Source of the DNA: Treponema sp.
GTDB lineage: Bacteria > Spirochaetota > Spirochaetia > Treponematales > Treponemataceae
Direction of reading: 5' to 3'
Length of the DNA stretch: 44,740 bases
Assembly: GCA_024695625.1 (NCBI GenBank)
Contig: JAILHV010000255.1
Span: forward strand, 1 to 44,740
Shown: positions 16,295 through 24,618 of the stretch, piece after piece
How the letters are laid out: every line of letters starts with the position of its first letter
Numbering within the stretch: position 1 is the stretch's first letter
Notes under the pieces: model-generated
Seen by the model: only the letters and a program-made list of their open reading frames with translations
Databases searched by the model: none
Told to the model about the DNA's origin: nothing
Made by a program: the position numbers and the translations under genes

Positions 16295-17803
16295 ATGAAG
16301 AAAATATTAATCGCAGTAATAGCTATAAGCCTTGCGGTTATTTTTGTAGCCGCAGACGACTCTTTTTTGTACCTCGACGGCAATGCTTCTGTAGGCAGGG
16401 AGGGGGAGCTTCCCAAGGGGCTTTTTGTAAAGGCTTCTGGATATTTGCCGGGGGACAACGTTAGCGTAACAAACCCAATGACAGGGGAGACTTTGGAACT
16501 TCTTAACCTTGGTTCCATGGACGCATCTTCCGGTTCCATAATGCTGCTTTCCAAAGAGGCGGCTGAGGGGCTTGGAATTTCCTCGGACGCAAATTTAAAG
16601 ATTAAGCTAAGCTCAAGAAAGGGGTCCTTTGACCAGAGTGCGGCTGGTGTTGGCATTGTTTCCAGCATTTTACCTGGGGACGGCAAAAAGCCTTATACGG
16701 CCAAGAGCGGCTCATATTACGAGAACGTGGACCTGCCTTCTGATGCGGATTCCCCCGACCTGGCTGCCGGTTACGAGACGATGGAAGTGGACGAGGGGGA
16801 CGGCGATGCTTTGGCTGATGCTCCGGAAAAGGAAGATGACGGCCTTATTTCCGAAGAAGTTGCTTCCCTTGAGCCTCTTGAGCCACTTAGCGATTCTGAG
16901 CTTGCAAAAAACGAAGGCACTACCTACGAGCCTTTGTCTGGATACGGCAGGGGTGTAAAAAAAGATTCGTCCTTGAATGCAGATTCATCCGGTGAGAATA
17001 TAGGAAGCCTTGAGCCTGCAAAGGAAGACGAAGCGTCGGCAATTCCGGTTGGAAGCCTTGACTCAGACTTTGACGGCGAGAAAATTGCCTTTGAGGAGCC
17101 GCTTGGTTCTGAATATGTTAGCGAGGACGAGATTGTAAGACCGCTTCCTGCGAATGGACGCATAGCGGCAGCAGATGTTCCCGTGAAAGAAGACGGCATA
17201 ATGGAAGATGAGGTTCTCGAGGAAGAGGACGCGGAACTTGTGGAAGACATAAGCGAGCCTGTTGCTATAGTAATTCCAGTAAACCCGGATGCAGGGCCTG
17301 AAACAGACTTTGCGGGTGAGGAAATTGTAGCTGCAGAACCGGCAGACACAGAGCCTGTTGCAAAGATTGACCTTACTCCGCCGGAAGAGGACAAGGAAGA
17401 AGAAGAAGTTGCACCGCTTGAGCCGGAAGAGCCTTACACGCCAATCGTGCTTGTTCCTTCAGAGGACGTAACTCCTCCCAAGGAAGAAAAGAAGCCGGTG
17501 GAAATTAAGCCTGCTCCCCAGAAGGAGGCACCGACTAAGGACATAGAAAAGCGCCTGCGTAAGGAAAGCGAACTTGACCGCTCACGCTATTACATACAGA
17601 TTGCAACCCTTTCCGAAACTTCAAGCGCACAGTCGCTGATTGACAAGTACGGAAAGTACCCGCTTGTAATGATTCAGAATTCCCGCGGGGCATACAGGGT
17701 GCTTGTTGGACCGCTTTCCGTGGATGAATACGGCATGATTCTTGAGCGTTTCAAGGGCTACGGCTACAAGGACGCCTTTGTAAAATATCCTGGAAGCCTC
17801 TAA
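16295..17803 (+). CDS. Exported SPOR-domain protein
   Basis: 502 aa. It has a signal peptide (KKILIAVIAISLAVIFVAA), then an N-terminal globular part at about 20-125 (LPKGLFVKASGYLPGDNVSVT...; possibly RlpA-like double-psi barrel). A long acidic, Pro/Glu-rich linker spans about 150-420. The C-terminal SPOR domain (about 430-500, SRYYIQIATLSETSSAQSLI...YRVLVGPLS) binds denuded peptidoglycan glycan strands in other bacteria. The architecture suits a periplasmic or outer-membrane-linked cell-wall protein at septa. The start is preceded by GGGGAAGGGG, and a strong terminator follows at 17844. Confidence 0.85.
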   Translation: MKKILIAVIAISLAVIFVAADDSFLYLDGNASVGREGELPKGLFVKASGYLPGDNVSVTNPMTGETLELLNLGSMDASSGSIMLLSKEAAEGLGISSDANLKIKLSSRKGSFDQSAAGVGIVSSILPGDGKKPYTAKSGSYYENVDLPSDADSPDLAAGYETMEVDEGDGDALADAPEKEDDGLISEEVASLEPLEPLSDSELAKNEGTTYEPLSGYGRGVKKDSSLNADSSGENIGSLEPAKEDEASAIPVGSLDSDFDGEKIAFEEPLGSEYVSEDEIVRPLPANGRIAAADVPVKEDGIMEDEVLEEEDAELVEDISEPVAIVIPVNPDAGPETDFAGEEIVAAEPADTEPVAKIDLTPPEEDKEEEEVAPLEPEEPYTPIVLVPSEDVTPPKEEKKPVEIKPAPQKEAPTKDIEKRLRKESELDRSRYYIQIATLSETSSAQSLIDKYGKYPLVMIQNSRGAYRVLVGPLSVDEYGMILERFKGYGYKDAFVKYPGSL

Positions 17804-17843
17804 AGCTTTGCTTTTTTGAGATTCCCTAGACTCCTGTAAAGAG

Positions 17844-17886
17844 CACCGTTCGGATAAAAGTTTTTCTTCCGGGCGGTGTTTTTTTT
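17844..17886 (+). terminator. Rho-independent terminator of the SPOR operon
   Basis: Stem CACCGTTCGG (17844-17853) with CCGGGCGGTG (17869-17878), ten pairs counting G-U, followed by eight T. Confidence 0.85.
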
Positions 17887-17933
17887 ATGCGCTGTTTTTT
17901 TTGCGAATTCCTTGTTTTATATAGAATTTTCTA

Positions 17934-17963
17934 TTGACTAAGGCCGTGTAAATTTGTTATCAT
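17934..17963 (+). promoter_or_regulatory. Promoter of the rplU operon
   Basis: TTGACT, 18-bp spacer, TATCAT. A leader of about 60 nt follows, containing a small stem (AAGGA...TCCTT, about 17990-18008) that could serve L21 feedback, though this is not established. Confidence 0.7.
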
Positions 17964-18030
17964 ACACCACACATTAATTTAGGTTGTTAAGGAATCCGTT
18001 ACTCCTTACGGCCAAGTTTAGAGGTTTTAC

Positions 18031-18348
18031 ATGTACGCAATTGTTGAATACAAAGGCAATCAGTACAAGGCAGAAAAGGATGCCGTTCTTCGCGTTGCAA
18101 AAATCAACGACGCAAAGGAAGGCGACACAATTACTATTGACACTGTTCTTCTCGTAAGCGACGGTGACAAGGTATCTGTCGGTACACCCTATGTAAAGGG
18201 AGCAAAAGTTACGGTTGAAGTTGGCGAAACTTTCAAAGACAAGAAAGTTCTGGTTTTCAAGTACAAGAGCAAGAAGGATTATCACCGTTTCCACGGTCAC
18301 CGCGAGCAGTACACCTATGTAACTGTTAAGGATGTGGTTTCGGCATAA
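18031..18348 (+). CDS. rplU: 50S ribosomal protein L21
   Basis: 105 aa, normal length. The family start MYAIVEYKGNQYKAEKDAVLRV and the C-terminal KKDYHRFHGHREQYTYV signature (basic, aromatic, 23S contact) are clear. It is the first gene of rplU-prp-rpmA; the gap to prp is 6 bp. Codon choice is biased, as expected for high expression. Confidence 0.98.
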   Translation: MYAIVEYKGNQYKAEKDAVLRVAKINDAKEGDTITIDTVLLVSDGDKVSVGTPYVKGAKVTVEVGETFKDKKVLVFKYKSKKDYHRFHGHREQYTYVTVKDVVSA

Positions 18349-18354
18349 CGGTTC

Positions 18355-18693
18355 ATGACTAAGGTGCTTTTGGTTTGCGGTGCAGACGGTTGCTTCAAAA
18401 GCTGTTCGGCTAAGGGGCATGCCTTTTTCGCCGCCAGGGGCAGGGACATAGTTTGTTCGGCGGAGACGCTTCTTCTTCGGACTGCAATTTCTGTCTTGGA
18501 AAAAACCGGGGGAATAAAGCTTAGTTGTGATGCTTCTGAACGCGGAAGTCTGGCGTTCAGTGTTGAAGTGCAAGGCCATTCGGCAGAACTTGCTGAAAGG
18601 CTCAGGTGCACGGCAGATTTTATTCGTGACGGGATTTCTTCCCTGTCAGAAGAATATCCGGGGTGCCTGCTTCTAAAAGAGATTATTGAATAA
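18355..18693 (+). CDS. prp: Prp-like ribosomal-processing cysteine protease
   Basis: 112 aa, between rplU and rpmA as in Firmicutes. The catalytic pair is visible: His22 in the GHA motif and Cys34 in DIVCSA. In Staphylococcus, Prp removes a short N-terminal extension ending in FF/FA from L27. Here the downstream L27 starts directly with [16 protein letters not shown] and no in-frame extension is encoded upstream. The substrate is therefore unclear, and the protein may have another or vestigial role. Start ATG at 18355, 6 bp after rplU. Confidence 0.88.
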   Translation: MTKVLLVCGADGCFKSCSAKGHAFFAARGRDIVCSAETLLLRTAISVLEKTGGIKLSCDASERGSLAFSVEVQGHSAELAERLRCTADFIRDGISSLSEEYPGCLLLKEIIE

Positions 18694-18725
18694 AACAGTC
18701 CGGTTCTTACCGGCGGAGGATTAAA

Positions 18726-18992
18726 ATGGGACGTACAAAAGGCGGTAGCGGCGCTAAAAACGGACGCGATTCCAACCCGAAACATTTGGGCGTTAAAAGA
18801 TACGGCGGAGAAATGGTTAAGGCAGGTTCTATCCTGGTAAGACAGCGCGGAACAAGAATTCATCCGGGTAACTTTGTAAAGAGGGGCGGAGACGATACCC
18901 TCTATGCAATTGCTGACGGAAAAGTGGTCTACGGCGAACGCAAGGACCGCAAGATTGTTTCCATAGAACCGGTTGAAGCCGCTTCAAACTAA
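18726..18992 (+). CDS. rpmA: 50S ribosomal protein L27
   Basis: 88 aa. Family signatures are [22 protein letters not shown] near the start (split by the usual glycine-rich tip that reaches the peptidyl-transferase centre) and [16 protein letters not shown] strong GGAGG lies 6-7 nt before the ATG. Upstream in-frame codons read R-R-R-I-K with no start, so there is no cleavable leader of the Prp type. A terminator follows directly. Confidence 0.97.
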   Translation: MGRTKGGSGAKNGRDSNPKHLGVKRYGGEMVKAGSILVRQRGTRIHPGNFVKRGGDDTLYAIADGKVVYGERKDRKIVSIEPVEAASN

Positions 18993-18993
18993 G

Positions 18994-19033
18994 CACCTTT
19001 TATAGTCCGGGCTTTACCGGCAAAGGTGTTTTT
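18994..19033 (+). terminator. Rho-independent terminator after rpmA
   Basis: Outer stem CACCTTT/AAAGGTG (18994-19000 and 19022-19028) with an inner CCGG/CCGG stem, then five T. It separates the ribosomal-protein genes from obg. Confidence 0.75.
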
Positions 19034-19114
19034 AGATTGCAAGAATTCTGTTGAAGATGCCCTGTATGAATTTTTTAGTTCATGCCGGGCATTTTTTCTT
19101 TAAAGGATGTGTTT

Positions 19115-20290
19115 ATGATTCAGTTTGCGGATGAGGCACTTATAACCGTAAGGTCCGGCAAGGGCGGAAACGGCTGTATTTCTTTCAGAAGGGAAAAGTA
19201 TATACCCAACGGAGGCCCCAACGGCGGAGACGGTGGCAGGGGAGGCGACGTGTACGTATGCGTAAGGCGCAACCTTCGCACTCTTGCCCACCTTCGCCAC
19301 AGGCAGGTCTTTAAGGCCCAGAATGGACAGGACGGCATGAGCTGGAACCGCTTTGGCAAGGACGGAGAAGACGTGTTTATTCCCGTTCCACCTGGAACCA
19401 CCATCCGCAACGCAGATACGGGCGAGCTTATCCGGGACTTTACGGAAGAAAGCGACGGCAGCCAGATGATGATTCTGCAGGGCGGCAAGGGCGGCTGGGG
19501 CAACGTGCATTTCAAGAGCAGCACCAACCAGGCACCCCGCTATGCCCATCCTGGAAAACCCGGCAAGGAGATGAACCTCCGCATAGAGCTTTCCATCATG
19601 GCAGACGTTGGCCTTGTAGGCTTCCCCAATGCGGGAAAATCCAGCCTTCTGGAAATGTTCACAAACGCAAGGCCAAAGATTGCCCCCTATCCCTTTACCA
19701 CGAAGATTCCAAACCTTGGCGTTCTCCACGTGGACCAGGACAAGGACTTCATCATTGCGGACATCCCCGGAATCATAGAGGGTGCGTCTGAAGGTGCAGG
19801 GCTTGGCCTCCGCTTCCTAAAGCACATCTCGCGCACGGCAGCCCTTCTTTTTATGATTGACTGCTCCGATGAAAACTGCCTTACCGCATATTCATCGCTA
19901 AAGACCGAGCTTGAAAAGTACGGAAGGGGACTTCTGGAAAAGCCCCGCATAGTCCTCTGCAACAAGATAGACATTGAGGGTGCCGGTGAAAAGGCTGATG
20001 AAGTTGCGGCAAAAATCCGCAGTGAAGAGCCCGAGACTGCCGTAATAGCGGTTTCCGTACTTGAGAGGAAGAACATAGAAAACGCACGCAGGGCAATAAT
20101 CTCCCTTGTGGAAAAGATGGACGGCTGGCTTTCCCCCGCAAAGGGAAATGCTGATGTCGAAACTGCCTCTGCAGCCAAAGATGACCCTGATTCATCTGCA
20201 AAGAGCAGCTTCCTTGCTTCCCGCTCCGTAGATTCAAGCATGGAAGAACAGTTCCCGGGAAGCGATCCAAGCGAGGGGGCCTATTCATGA
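19115..20290 (+). CDS. obg: Obg/CgtA GTPase
   Basis: 391 aa from the ATG at 19115, which has AAAGGA at 7 nt; an upstream ATG at 19082 adds 11 residues not typical of the family. The N-terminal glycine-rich Obg fold has repeated GGxGG loops (GGNGCISFRREKYIPNGGPN, continuing GGDGGRGG). The GTPase domain shows G1 GFPNAGKSSL, G2 TTKIPNLG, G3 DIPGI and G4 NKID. The last 60 residues are Ser/Asp/Glu-rich and appear unstructured; no OCT domain is seen. It is the 50S assembly and stress GTPase. Its stop overlaps nadD (ATGA). Confidence 0.96.
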   Translation: MIQFADEALITVRSGKGGNGCISFRREKYIPNGGPNGGDGGRGGDVYVCVRRNLRTLAHLRHRQVFKAQNGQDGMSWNRFGKDGEDVFIPVPPGTTIRNADTGELIRDFTEESDGSQMMILQGGKGGWGNVHFKSSTNQAPRYAHPGKPGKEMNLRIELSIMADVGLVGFPNAGKSSLLEMFTNARPKIAPYPFTTKIPNLGVLHVDQDKDFIIADIPGIIEGASEGAGLGLRFLKHISRTAALLFMIDCSDENCLTAYSSLKTELEKYGRGLLEKPRIVLCNKIDIEGAGEKADEVAAKIRSEEPETAVIAVSVLERKNIENARRAIISLVEKMDGWLSPAKGNADVETASAAKDDPDSSAKSSFLASRSVDSSMEEQFPGSDPSEGAYS

Positions 20291-20940
20291 AGATGGCAAT
20301 CCTAGGTGGCAGCTTTAACCCCATACACGTGGGCCACCTTGCACTTGCGGACGATGTTTGCATAACCCTTGGCTACGACAGGATTCTTTTTGTTCCAACC
20401 GCAACCCCTCCCCACAAGGCAATGAGGGAGATTGTCCCTGCACAAGACAGGCTTGGTATGGTCAAGGCCGCATGCTCCGAGGACGAGCGTTTTATTGCGG
20501 AAGGCTGCGAGATAGAGCGGGGCGGTGTAAGCTACACCTGCGACACGATAAGGATTCTGGAAGAAAAATACAAGGACACCCTGGAAGGAAAGCTTGGCCT
20601 AATAATGGGGGAAGACCTTCTGCCGGACTTCCACCTGTGGAACCGGGCGGAAGAAATAGCCCAAAGGTGCACCCTTATCGTTGCCAGAAGACCCTACAAG
20701 CAGGAATCAGCCCTATTTGCAAACAAGAACGTGGGCGACTACGGCAAAACCTGCCAGCTTGACTTTGACATAACCAAGGAACCGCTTTTCAACAACTGTG
20801 TTGCAATAGAAAATCCTCTGCTCACAATCAGCTCCACGGACATAAGGGAAAGAATTTCCTGCGGCAAGAGTTTCGGATATCTTGTACCGCGCCCTGTTTT
20901 TAGGTATATTATAGACGGTAAACTTTATGGATACAAATAA
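20287..20940 (+). CDS. nadD: Nicotinate-nucleotide adenylyltransferase
   Basis: 217 aa. It converts nicotinate mononucleotide and ATP to deamido-NAD. Visible are GGSFNPIHVGH (7-17, the HxGH nucleotidyltransferase motif), MGEDLLPDFHLW and ISSTDIRERI (the ISSTxIR motif). It overlaps obg by 4 bp and yqeK by 14 bp, so it is translationally coupled in obg-nadD-yqeK-lcp-rsfS. Confidence 0.96.
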   Translation: MKMAILGGSFNPIHVGHLALADDVCITLGYDRILFVPTATPPHKAMREIVPAQDRLGMVKAACSEDERFIAEGCEIERGGVSYTCDTIRILEEKYKDTLEGKLGLIMGEDLLPDFHLWNRAEEIAQRCTLIVARRPYKQESALFANKNVGDYGKTCQLDFDITKEPLFNNCVAIENPLLTISSTDIRERISCGKSFGYLVPRPVFRYIIDGKLYGYK

Positions 20941-21559
20941 CAGTAATTTTGACGAGATTGTAGAAAAAATACGCAAGTTTGCTTCTGCCGCAGAGAAAAA
21001 AGATCGGTTTGAGCACAGCATGCGCGTTGCAGAAACAGCAAAAATCATGTGCGACATGTACGGTGTTGACCCCAAGAAGGGCTATCTTGCAGGCCTGGCC
21101 CACGACATGTGCAAGGATTTGGATGACGAAACCCAGCTTTCCCTTGCCAGCCATGACGGACAGCCAATTTCCGACGTGGAAAAAGCCAAGCCCTCTCTGC
21201 TGCACGGACGTGCCGCGGCGGAAAAACTCCGCAGGGACTTTGGCATTGACGATTCGGACATAATACAGGCGGTTTCAAGGCACACCCTTGGAGGAGCAAG
21301 CCTTTGTCCTCTTGCAAAAATCATTTATGCCGCGGATAAGATAGAGCCGGGAAGGCCCCAGTCCACACAGGAATACCGGGAAAAACTCTTTGCCTTAAGC
21401 CTCAACAAGCTATGCCTTGCAGTTCTTGAAGAAAACATGGACTACCTGCGCTCAAAGGGCAAGGAAATAGCTCCGGTAAGCTTTAGGTTCCACGAAGCCC
21501 TAAGGCGGGACATAGCCTATGACGCAACCCTAGCCATGGACTTTGCCGGGGGCAACTGA
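20927..21559 (+). CDS. yqeK: YqeK-like HD-domain diadenosine tetraphosphatase
   Basis: 210 aa. HD-superfamily metal ligands are His30 (FEHSMRV), His59-Asp60 (GLAHDMCKDL), then His88 region and HTLG, with the YAADKIEPGR motif typical of YqeK. The family hydrolyses Ap4A symmetrically. It sits in the usual place between nadD and an LCP gene and overlaps both (14 bp and 1 bp). Confidence 0.92.
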   Translation: MDTNNSNFDEIVEKIRKFASAAEKKDRFEHSMRVAETAKIMCDMYGVDPKKGYLAGLAHDMCKDLDDETQLSLASHDGQPISDVEKAKPSLLHGRAAAEKLRRDFGIDDSDIIQAVSRHTLGGASLCPLAKIIYAADKIEPGRPQSTQEYREKLFALSLNKLCLAVLEENMDYLRSKGKEIAPVSFRFHEALRRDIAYDATLAMDFAGGN

Positions 21560-22785
21560 TGGCCGTTTCCAAGGAAAAGCTAAGCGCACTCTTTTTGGTG
21601 GCCATACTAGCAGTAATGATTGGAGCCGTTGTAGTGATGGCTTCATCGCTTACAAGCGACCCTCTGGAAGAAACGCTTGCCAAGAACGAAGTTGTAAAGA
21701 CCCTTCTCGTAATAAACGACGGCGAGGGGAACGCCCTGGTAACGGACGTTTTCGCCTTTTACCCGCCTTACAACAAGGGTGCCCTCTTTGACATACCGGG
21801 CAACATAGGCGACATCTTTGACAAGAGCCTTGGCCGCACGGACCGCATAGACGCAATCTACCGCGAAAAGGGAATGAAGACCTACGTCTCGGAAATCGAG
21901 CGTCTTACGGATACCGTAATCCCCTTTACAATAGACATAAACCTGGACAACCTCTCCCTGCTGACCGACCTTCTGGGCGGACTGAACGTGCTGGTTTACT
22001 CCCCGGTAGACACCGTTACGGAAGAAGGTGAACGCTGGCTGCTTCCAAGCGGGCAGGTAACGCTGGACGGTGACAAGGTAAGGACCTACGTAACCTACCG
22101 TCTCCCCGGTGAAAGTGACAGCGACGTTGATGACCGCAGGCAGAACGTGCTGGTGGCCCTGCTTTCCGCAATCACGGAAAACAAAATGAACGTGCTAAGA
22201 AAAAAGGATTTTCCCGTATACGCCTCAAAGTTCGACGCTAGCGTAGAGGGTGACTTGCTCTACAAGCTGCTTTCGCTCATCTGCGACGTAAACACGGACA
22301 GCCTTTCGCCCCTCTTTCCTCAGGGAATGCTCCGTACAACCTCCTCGGGCCAGCAACTTTGGTTCCTTCAGGACGGCGGCCAGCTCATCAAGGACGTAAT
22401 AAAGACAACCCTTGCAACCCTGGTTTCAGAAGAGGAGCGCGGTGGAAGCCGAGTCTATGTAGTGGAAATCCAGAACGCAACAAGCGTAACCGGTTCCGCA
22501 AGAAACGCAGCCTTCCTCCTTCAGGGAATGGGCTACGAAGTCCTAAAGTACGGAAATGCAGACGAAGAGATGGAGCACACCCTCATCGTAAGCCACGTCG
22601 GTGAATCGGAATCCCTCCGTGTTCTTTCCGACTTCATAAAATGCAAATACATTGAATACGAGGAAGTAAAGCCCGAAAGCTTCGGAAATGAATCGTCGGA
22701 CGTAGACTTTACTTTGTATCTTGGAAAAGACTGGGATGGCCGTTATGTTCGCGGCGGTTATACAGGAAAAGAAGAGGAAGACTAA
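21559..22785 (+). CDS. LytR-CpsA-Psr (LCP) family membrane protein with LytR_C domain
   Basis: 408 aa. A single N-terminal transmembrane helix (LSALFLVAILAVMIGAVVVM, about 8-28) precedes an extracytoplasmic LCP domain (about 45-215; LLVINDGEGN, DIPGNIGD, GGLNVLVYSPVD, TYVTYRLPGESDSDVDDRRQ), then a C-terminal LytR_C domain (about 305-390, VVEIQNATSVTGSARNAAFLL). In Gram-positives LCP enzymes attach glycopolymers to peptidoglycan; in a diderm spirochaete the acceptor or donor is unknown. The TGATG junction with yqeK and the short gap to rsfS show it belongs to this operon. Confidence 0.88.
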   Translation: MAVSKEKLSALFLVAILAVMIGAVVVMASSLTSDPLEETLAKNEVVKTLLVINDGEGNALVTDVFAFYPPYNKGALFDIPGNIGDIFDKSLGRTDRIDAIYREKGMKTYVSEIERLTDTVIPFTIDINLDNLSLLTDLLGGLNVLVYSPVDTVTEEGERWLLPSGQVTLDGDKVRTYVTYRLPGESDSDVDDRRQNVLVALLSAITENKMNVLRKKDFPVYASKFDASVEGDLLYKLLSLICDVNTDSLSPLFPQGMLRTTSSGQQLWFLQDGGQLIKDVIKTTLATLVSEEERGGSRVYVVEIQNATSVTGSARNAAFLLQGMGYEVLKYGNADEEMEHTLIVSHVGESESLRVLSDFIKCKYIEYEEVKPESFGNESSDVDFTLYLGKDWDGRYVRGGYTGKEEED

Positions 22786-22786
22786 T

Positions 22787-23143
22787 ATGGAAAATACAGA
22801 AAAGACCGAGCAGGACAAGGCTCTTGAAATTGCAAAGCTCATGGAAGACGGCAAGGGCCAGGATGTCCGCGTAATAGACGTAACCGGGCTCAACAGCTGG
22901 ACAGACTACTTTGTAATCGTTACGGTAACAAGCAGTGCCCACTGGCAGGGACTCTACAGGCAGGTCAAGGACTACATCTCGGAAAACGGCATGGAAATCC
23001 ACCCCACAGCCCGCAAGACTCCCCAGGGCGACGACTGGAACCTCATAGACCTTGGTTCCGTCGTGGTGCACCTTATGTCCTCCGATGCGCGCGCCTTCTA
23101 CGACCTGGAAAAACTCTGGCATGCAGGAAAGATTCTAAAATAG
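22787..23143 (+). CDS. rsfS: Ribosomal silencing factor RsfS
   Basis: 118 aa from the ATG at 22787, one base after the LCP stop, with GAAGAGGAAG as ribosome site; a longer frame upstream only reads through the LCP end. Family motifs are VRVIDVTGLNSWTDYFVIVT, HPTARKTPQGDDWNLIDLG and VVVHLMSSDARAFYDLEKLW. It binds L14 and blocks subunit joining in starvation. It is the last gene of the operon; no clear terminator follows. Confidence 0.96.
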   Translation: MENTEKTEQDKALEIAKLMEDGKGQDVRVIDVTGLNSWTDYFVIVTVTSSAHWQGLYRQVKDYISENGMEIHPTARKTPQGDDWNLIDLGSVVVHLMSSDARAFYDLEKLWHAGKILK

Positions 23144-23165
23144 TATTTGATTTTTTTCTTGATTT

Positions 23166-23291
23166 GGAGCCACCTTATTGGTGAAAGTGCCCCTTCGGGG
23201 AGGCATCGTGTTACGGGCTTTGCGGGGCTTGCCCCCTAGCCGGGCGCGGTGCTTTCGCACGCACTTCGTGCCCCCTCCAATCCCGGCTAGG
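23166..23291 (+). repeat. Intergenic element, family 2, copy A (126 bp)
   Basis: It starts TTGGAGCC, then AGTGCCCCTTCGGG, TTACGGGCTTTGCGGGG, several GC hairpins, and ends CCCCTCCAATCCCGGCTAGG. The reverse complement of 33358-33524 has the same order of blocks. Confidence 0.7.
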
Positions 23292-23326
23292 CTTGTGGGC
23301 AAGAAAGAAATTCAAGGAATATAAAA

Positions 23327-24060
23327 ATGTCAAAACAAAATGTTTATGATAATGAAGTCTTTTTTGAAGGCTATCAGAAAATAAGGGAGAATAAAGTAAA
23401 TGCAAACATTTTGTTTGAAAAGCCAGCCTTGTTTTCTTTGCTGCCCGAGTTAAAAGATTTGAAAATTCTGGATTTGGGCTGCGGCTACGGAGAAAACTGC
23501 AAGGAGTTCGTAAAAAGGGGAGCCGCCAAAGTTACCGGAATTGACCTTTCAAAAAAAATGCTCAGAATTGCCCGGCTGGAAAATTCTGCCCCAAATATTG
23601 ATTTTCTGAATATTCCGATTGAAGATATTTCATGCCTCGATGAAAAGTATGATTTAATAGTAAGTTCTCTTGCCTTGCACTATGTCCAGGATTTTGATTC
23701 CGTCTGCAAAAATGTGCATAACCTTCTTAATGAAAAAGGCCTCTTTGTCTTTTCACAGGAAAATCCCCTGAACACTTGCTTTACAAAAGGAGACCGCCGG
23801 GCCAGGGCAAAAAGATATATGCAAACATCTCAAATTATTCGGTTGACGGCAAAAGGTGCTCAAAGTGGTTTGTGGATGAAGTGATAAAGTATCACAGAAC
23901 TTTTTCAAGTATTATCAACACTCTTGTAGAGTCTGGCTTTATGGTTCAAAAAGTCCTTGAGCCTTATCCCAGCGAAGAAACAATCAAAAAATACCCTGAT
24001 TATGAGGATAACTTGCACAAACCCGATTTTCTTTTAATCCGGGCAGTTAGAACAAAATAA
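23327..24060 (+). pseudogene. Class I SAM methyltransferase broken by a frameshift
   Basis: The first part (23327 to about 23800) encodes the methyltransferase fold: motif I ILDLGCGYGENC, GIDLSKKML, LIVSSLALHYVQDF and GLFVFSQENPLNT. The family then continues GDRW....GKKIYANISNYSVDGKR; this continuation is found in another frame (about 23800-24060, ending PDFLLIRAVRTK). The break lies within about 23793-23808 and looks like a small deletion. The first frame ends after 185 aa at 23884, removing the C-terminal substrate part. It is either a real pseudogene or a sequence error; unbroken length would be about 245 aa. AAGGA precedes the ATG. Confidence 0.8.
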
Positions 24061-24078
24061 TATACAAAAAAGATGAAG

Positions 24079-24108
24079 GGCAGCTTTTTGGTAGGAACAA
24101 AGCCTGCC
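24079..24108. terminator. Possible terminator between the methyltransferase and the acidic gene
   Basis: Stem GGCAG.CTTT / AAAG.CTGCC with one bulged base. On the minus strand it is followed by CTTCATCTTTTTTG. It is weak but well placed for the minus-strand gene. Confidence 0.4.
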
Positions 24109-24113
24109 AGTAA

Positions 24114-24410
24114 TTAGAAGTCCAGGTCAGCGGGATCTGAGTCTTCTTCTATTTCTTCGTCGTCGTTGTAGAGGTCGTCGTCAAAGCCGCGGCGGCGGTT
24201 GTCGTAGCCGTCCTCAGCCTCCTGGTCATCAAAGGGTTCGTCGTAGTCATCATCCTCTTCGTCCAAATCGTCCTCGAATGAACCGTCTTCATCCTCAAAG
24301 TCATCGTCAAAATCATCGTCGTCGTAATCATCGTCAGACGGGAAGTTGTCGTCATAATCTTCATCAAAACCTGCAGCCATAGCAAAGTCAAGAAAATCGT
24401 CTTCGAGCAT
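24114..24410 (-). CDS. Hyperacidic small protein
   Basis: 98 aa, of which 53 are Asp or Glu against three Arg and no Lys. Phe and Tyr recur at intervals between the acidic runs. The gene looks real: AAGGAG lies 8 nt before the ATG, and TTGACA-17-TACATT lies about 75 nt upstream. No family is recognised. Possible roles are binding of divalent cations or of basic partners (inference only). The DNA is a GAC/GAT-rich low-complexity tract, so length may vary between strains. Confidence 0.7.
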   Translation of the reverse strand: MLEDDFLDFAMAAGFDEDYDDNFPSDDDYDDDDFDDDFEDEDGSFEDDLDEEDDDYDEPFDDQEAEDGYDNRRRGFDDDLYNDDEEIEEDSDPADLDF

Positions 24411-24483
24411 GAATTAACTCCTTGTTTTTGAGCCGGACTTTTAGAGTGAAAGCTTCTTTATGGATGACCGGGCCCTCAAGTAG

Positions 24484-24512
24484 AATGTAAATTTTACTTG
24501 GCCTTTTGTCAA
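24484..24512 (-). promoter_or_regulatory. Promoter of the acidic-protein gene
   Basis: Minus strand: TTGACA, 17-bp spacer, TACATT. It is divergent from the ispE promoter 70 bp away. Confidence 0.6.
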
Positions 24513-24581
24513 TCGGTTTTTGCAAAATAATGCAAAATATTGTATTTTTTTAGAAATGCTTGCAAAATTCCCTTTATGCGA

Positions 24582-24610
24582 TTGACATTGATTTATCAAA
24601 TGCATATAAT
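24582..24610 (+). promoter_or_regulatory. Consensus promoter of ispE
   Basis: TTGACA, 17-bp spacer, TATAAT, a full match to the sigma-70 consensus. The ispE ATG begins 8 nt after the -10 box, so the transcript should have no or almost no leader. Confidence 0.85.
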
Positions 24611-24618
24611 GATGGAGT

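Noticed and set aside
23776..24060. Second methyltransferase piece as an independent gene
   Set aside because: It has no own start with a ribosome site and is the out-of-frame end of the gene beginning at 23327.
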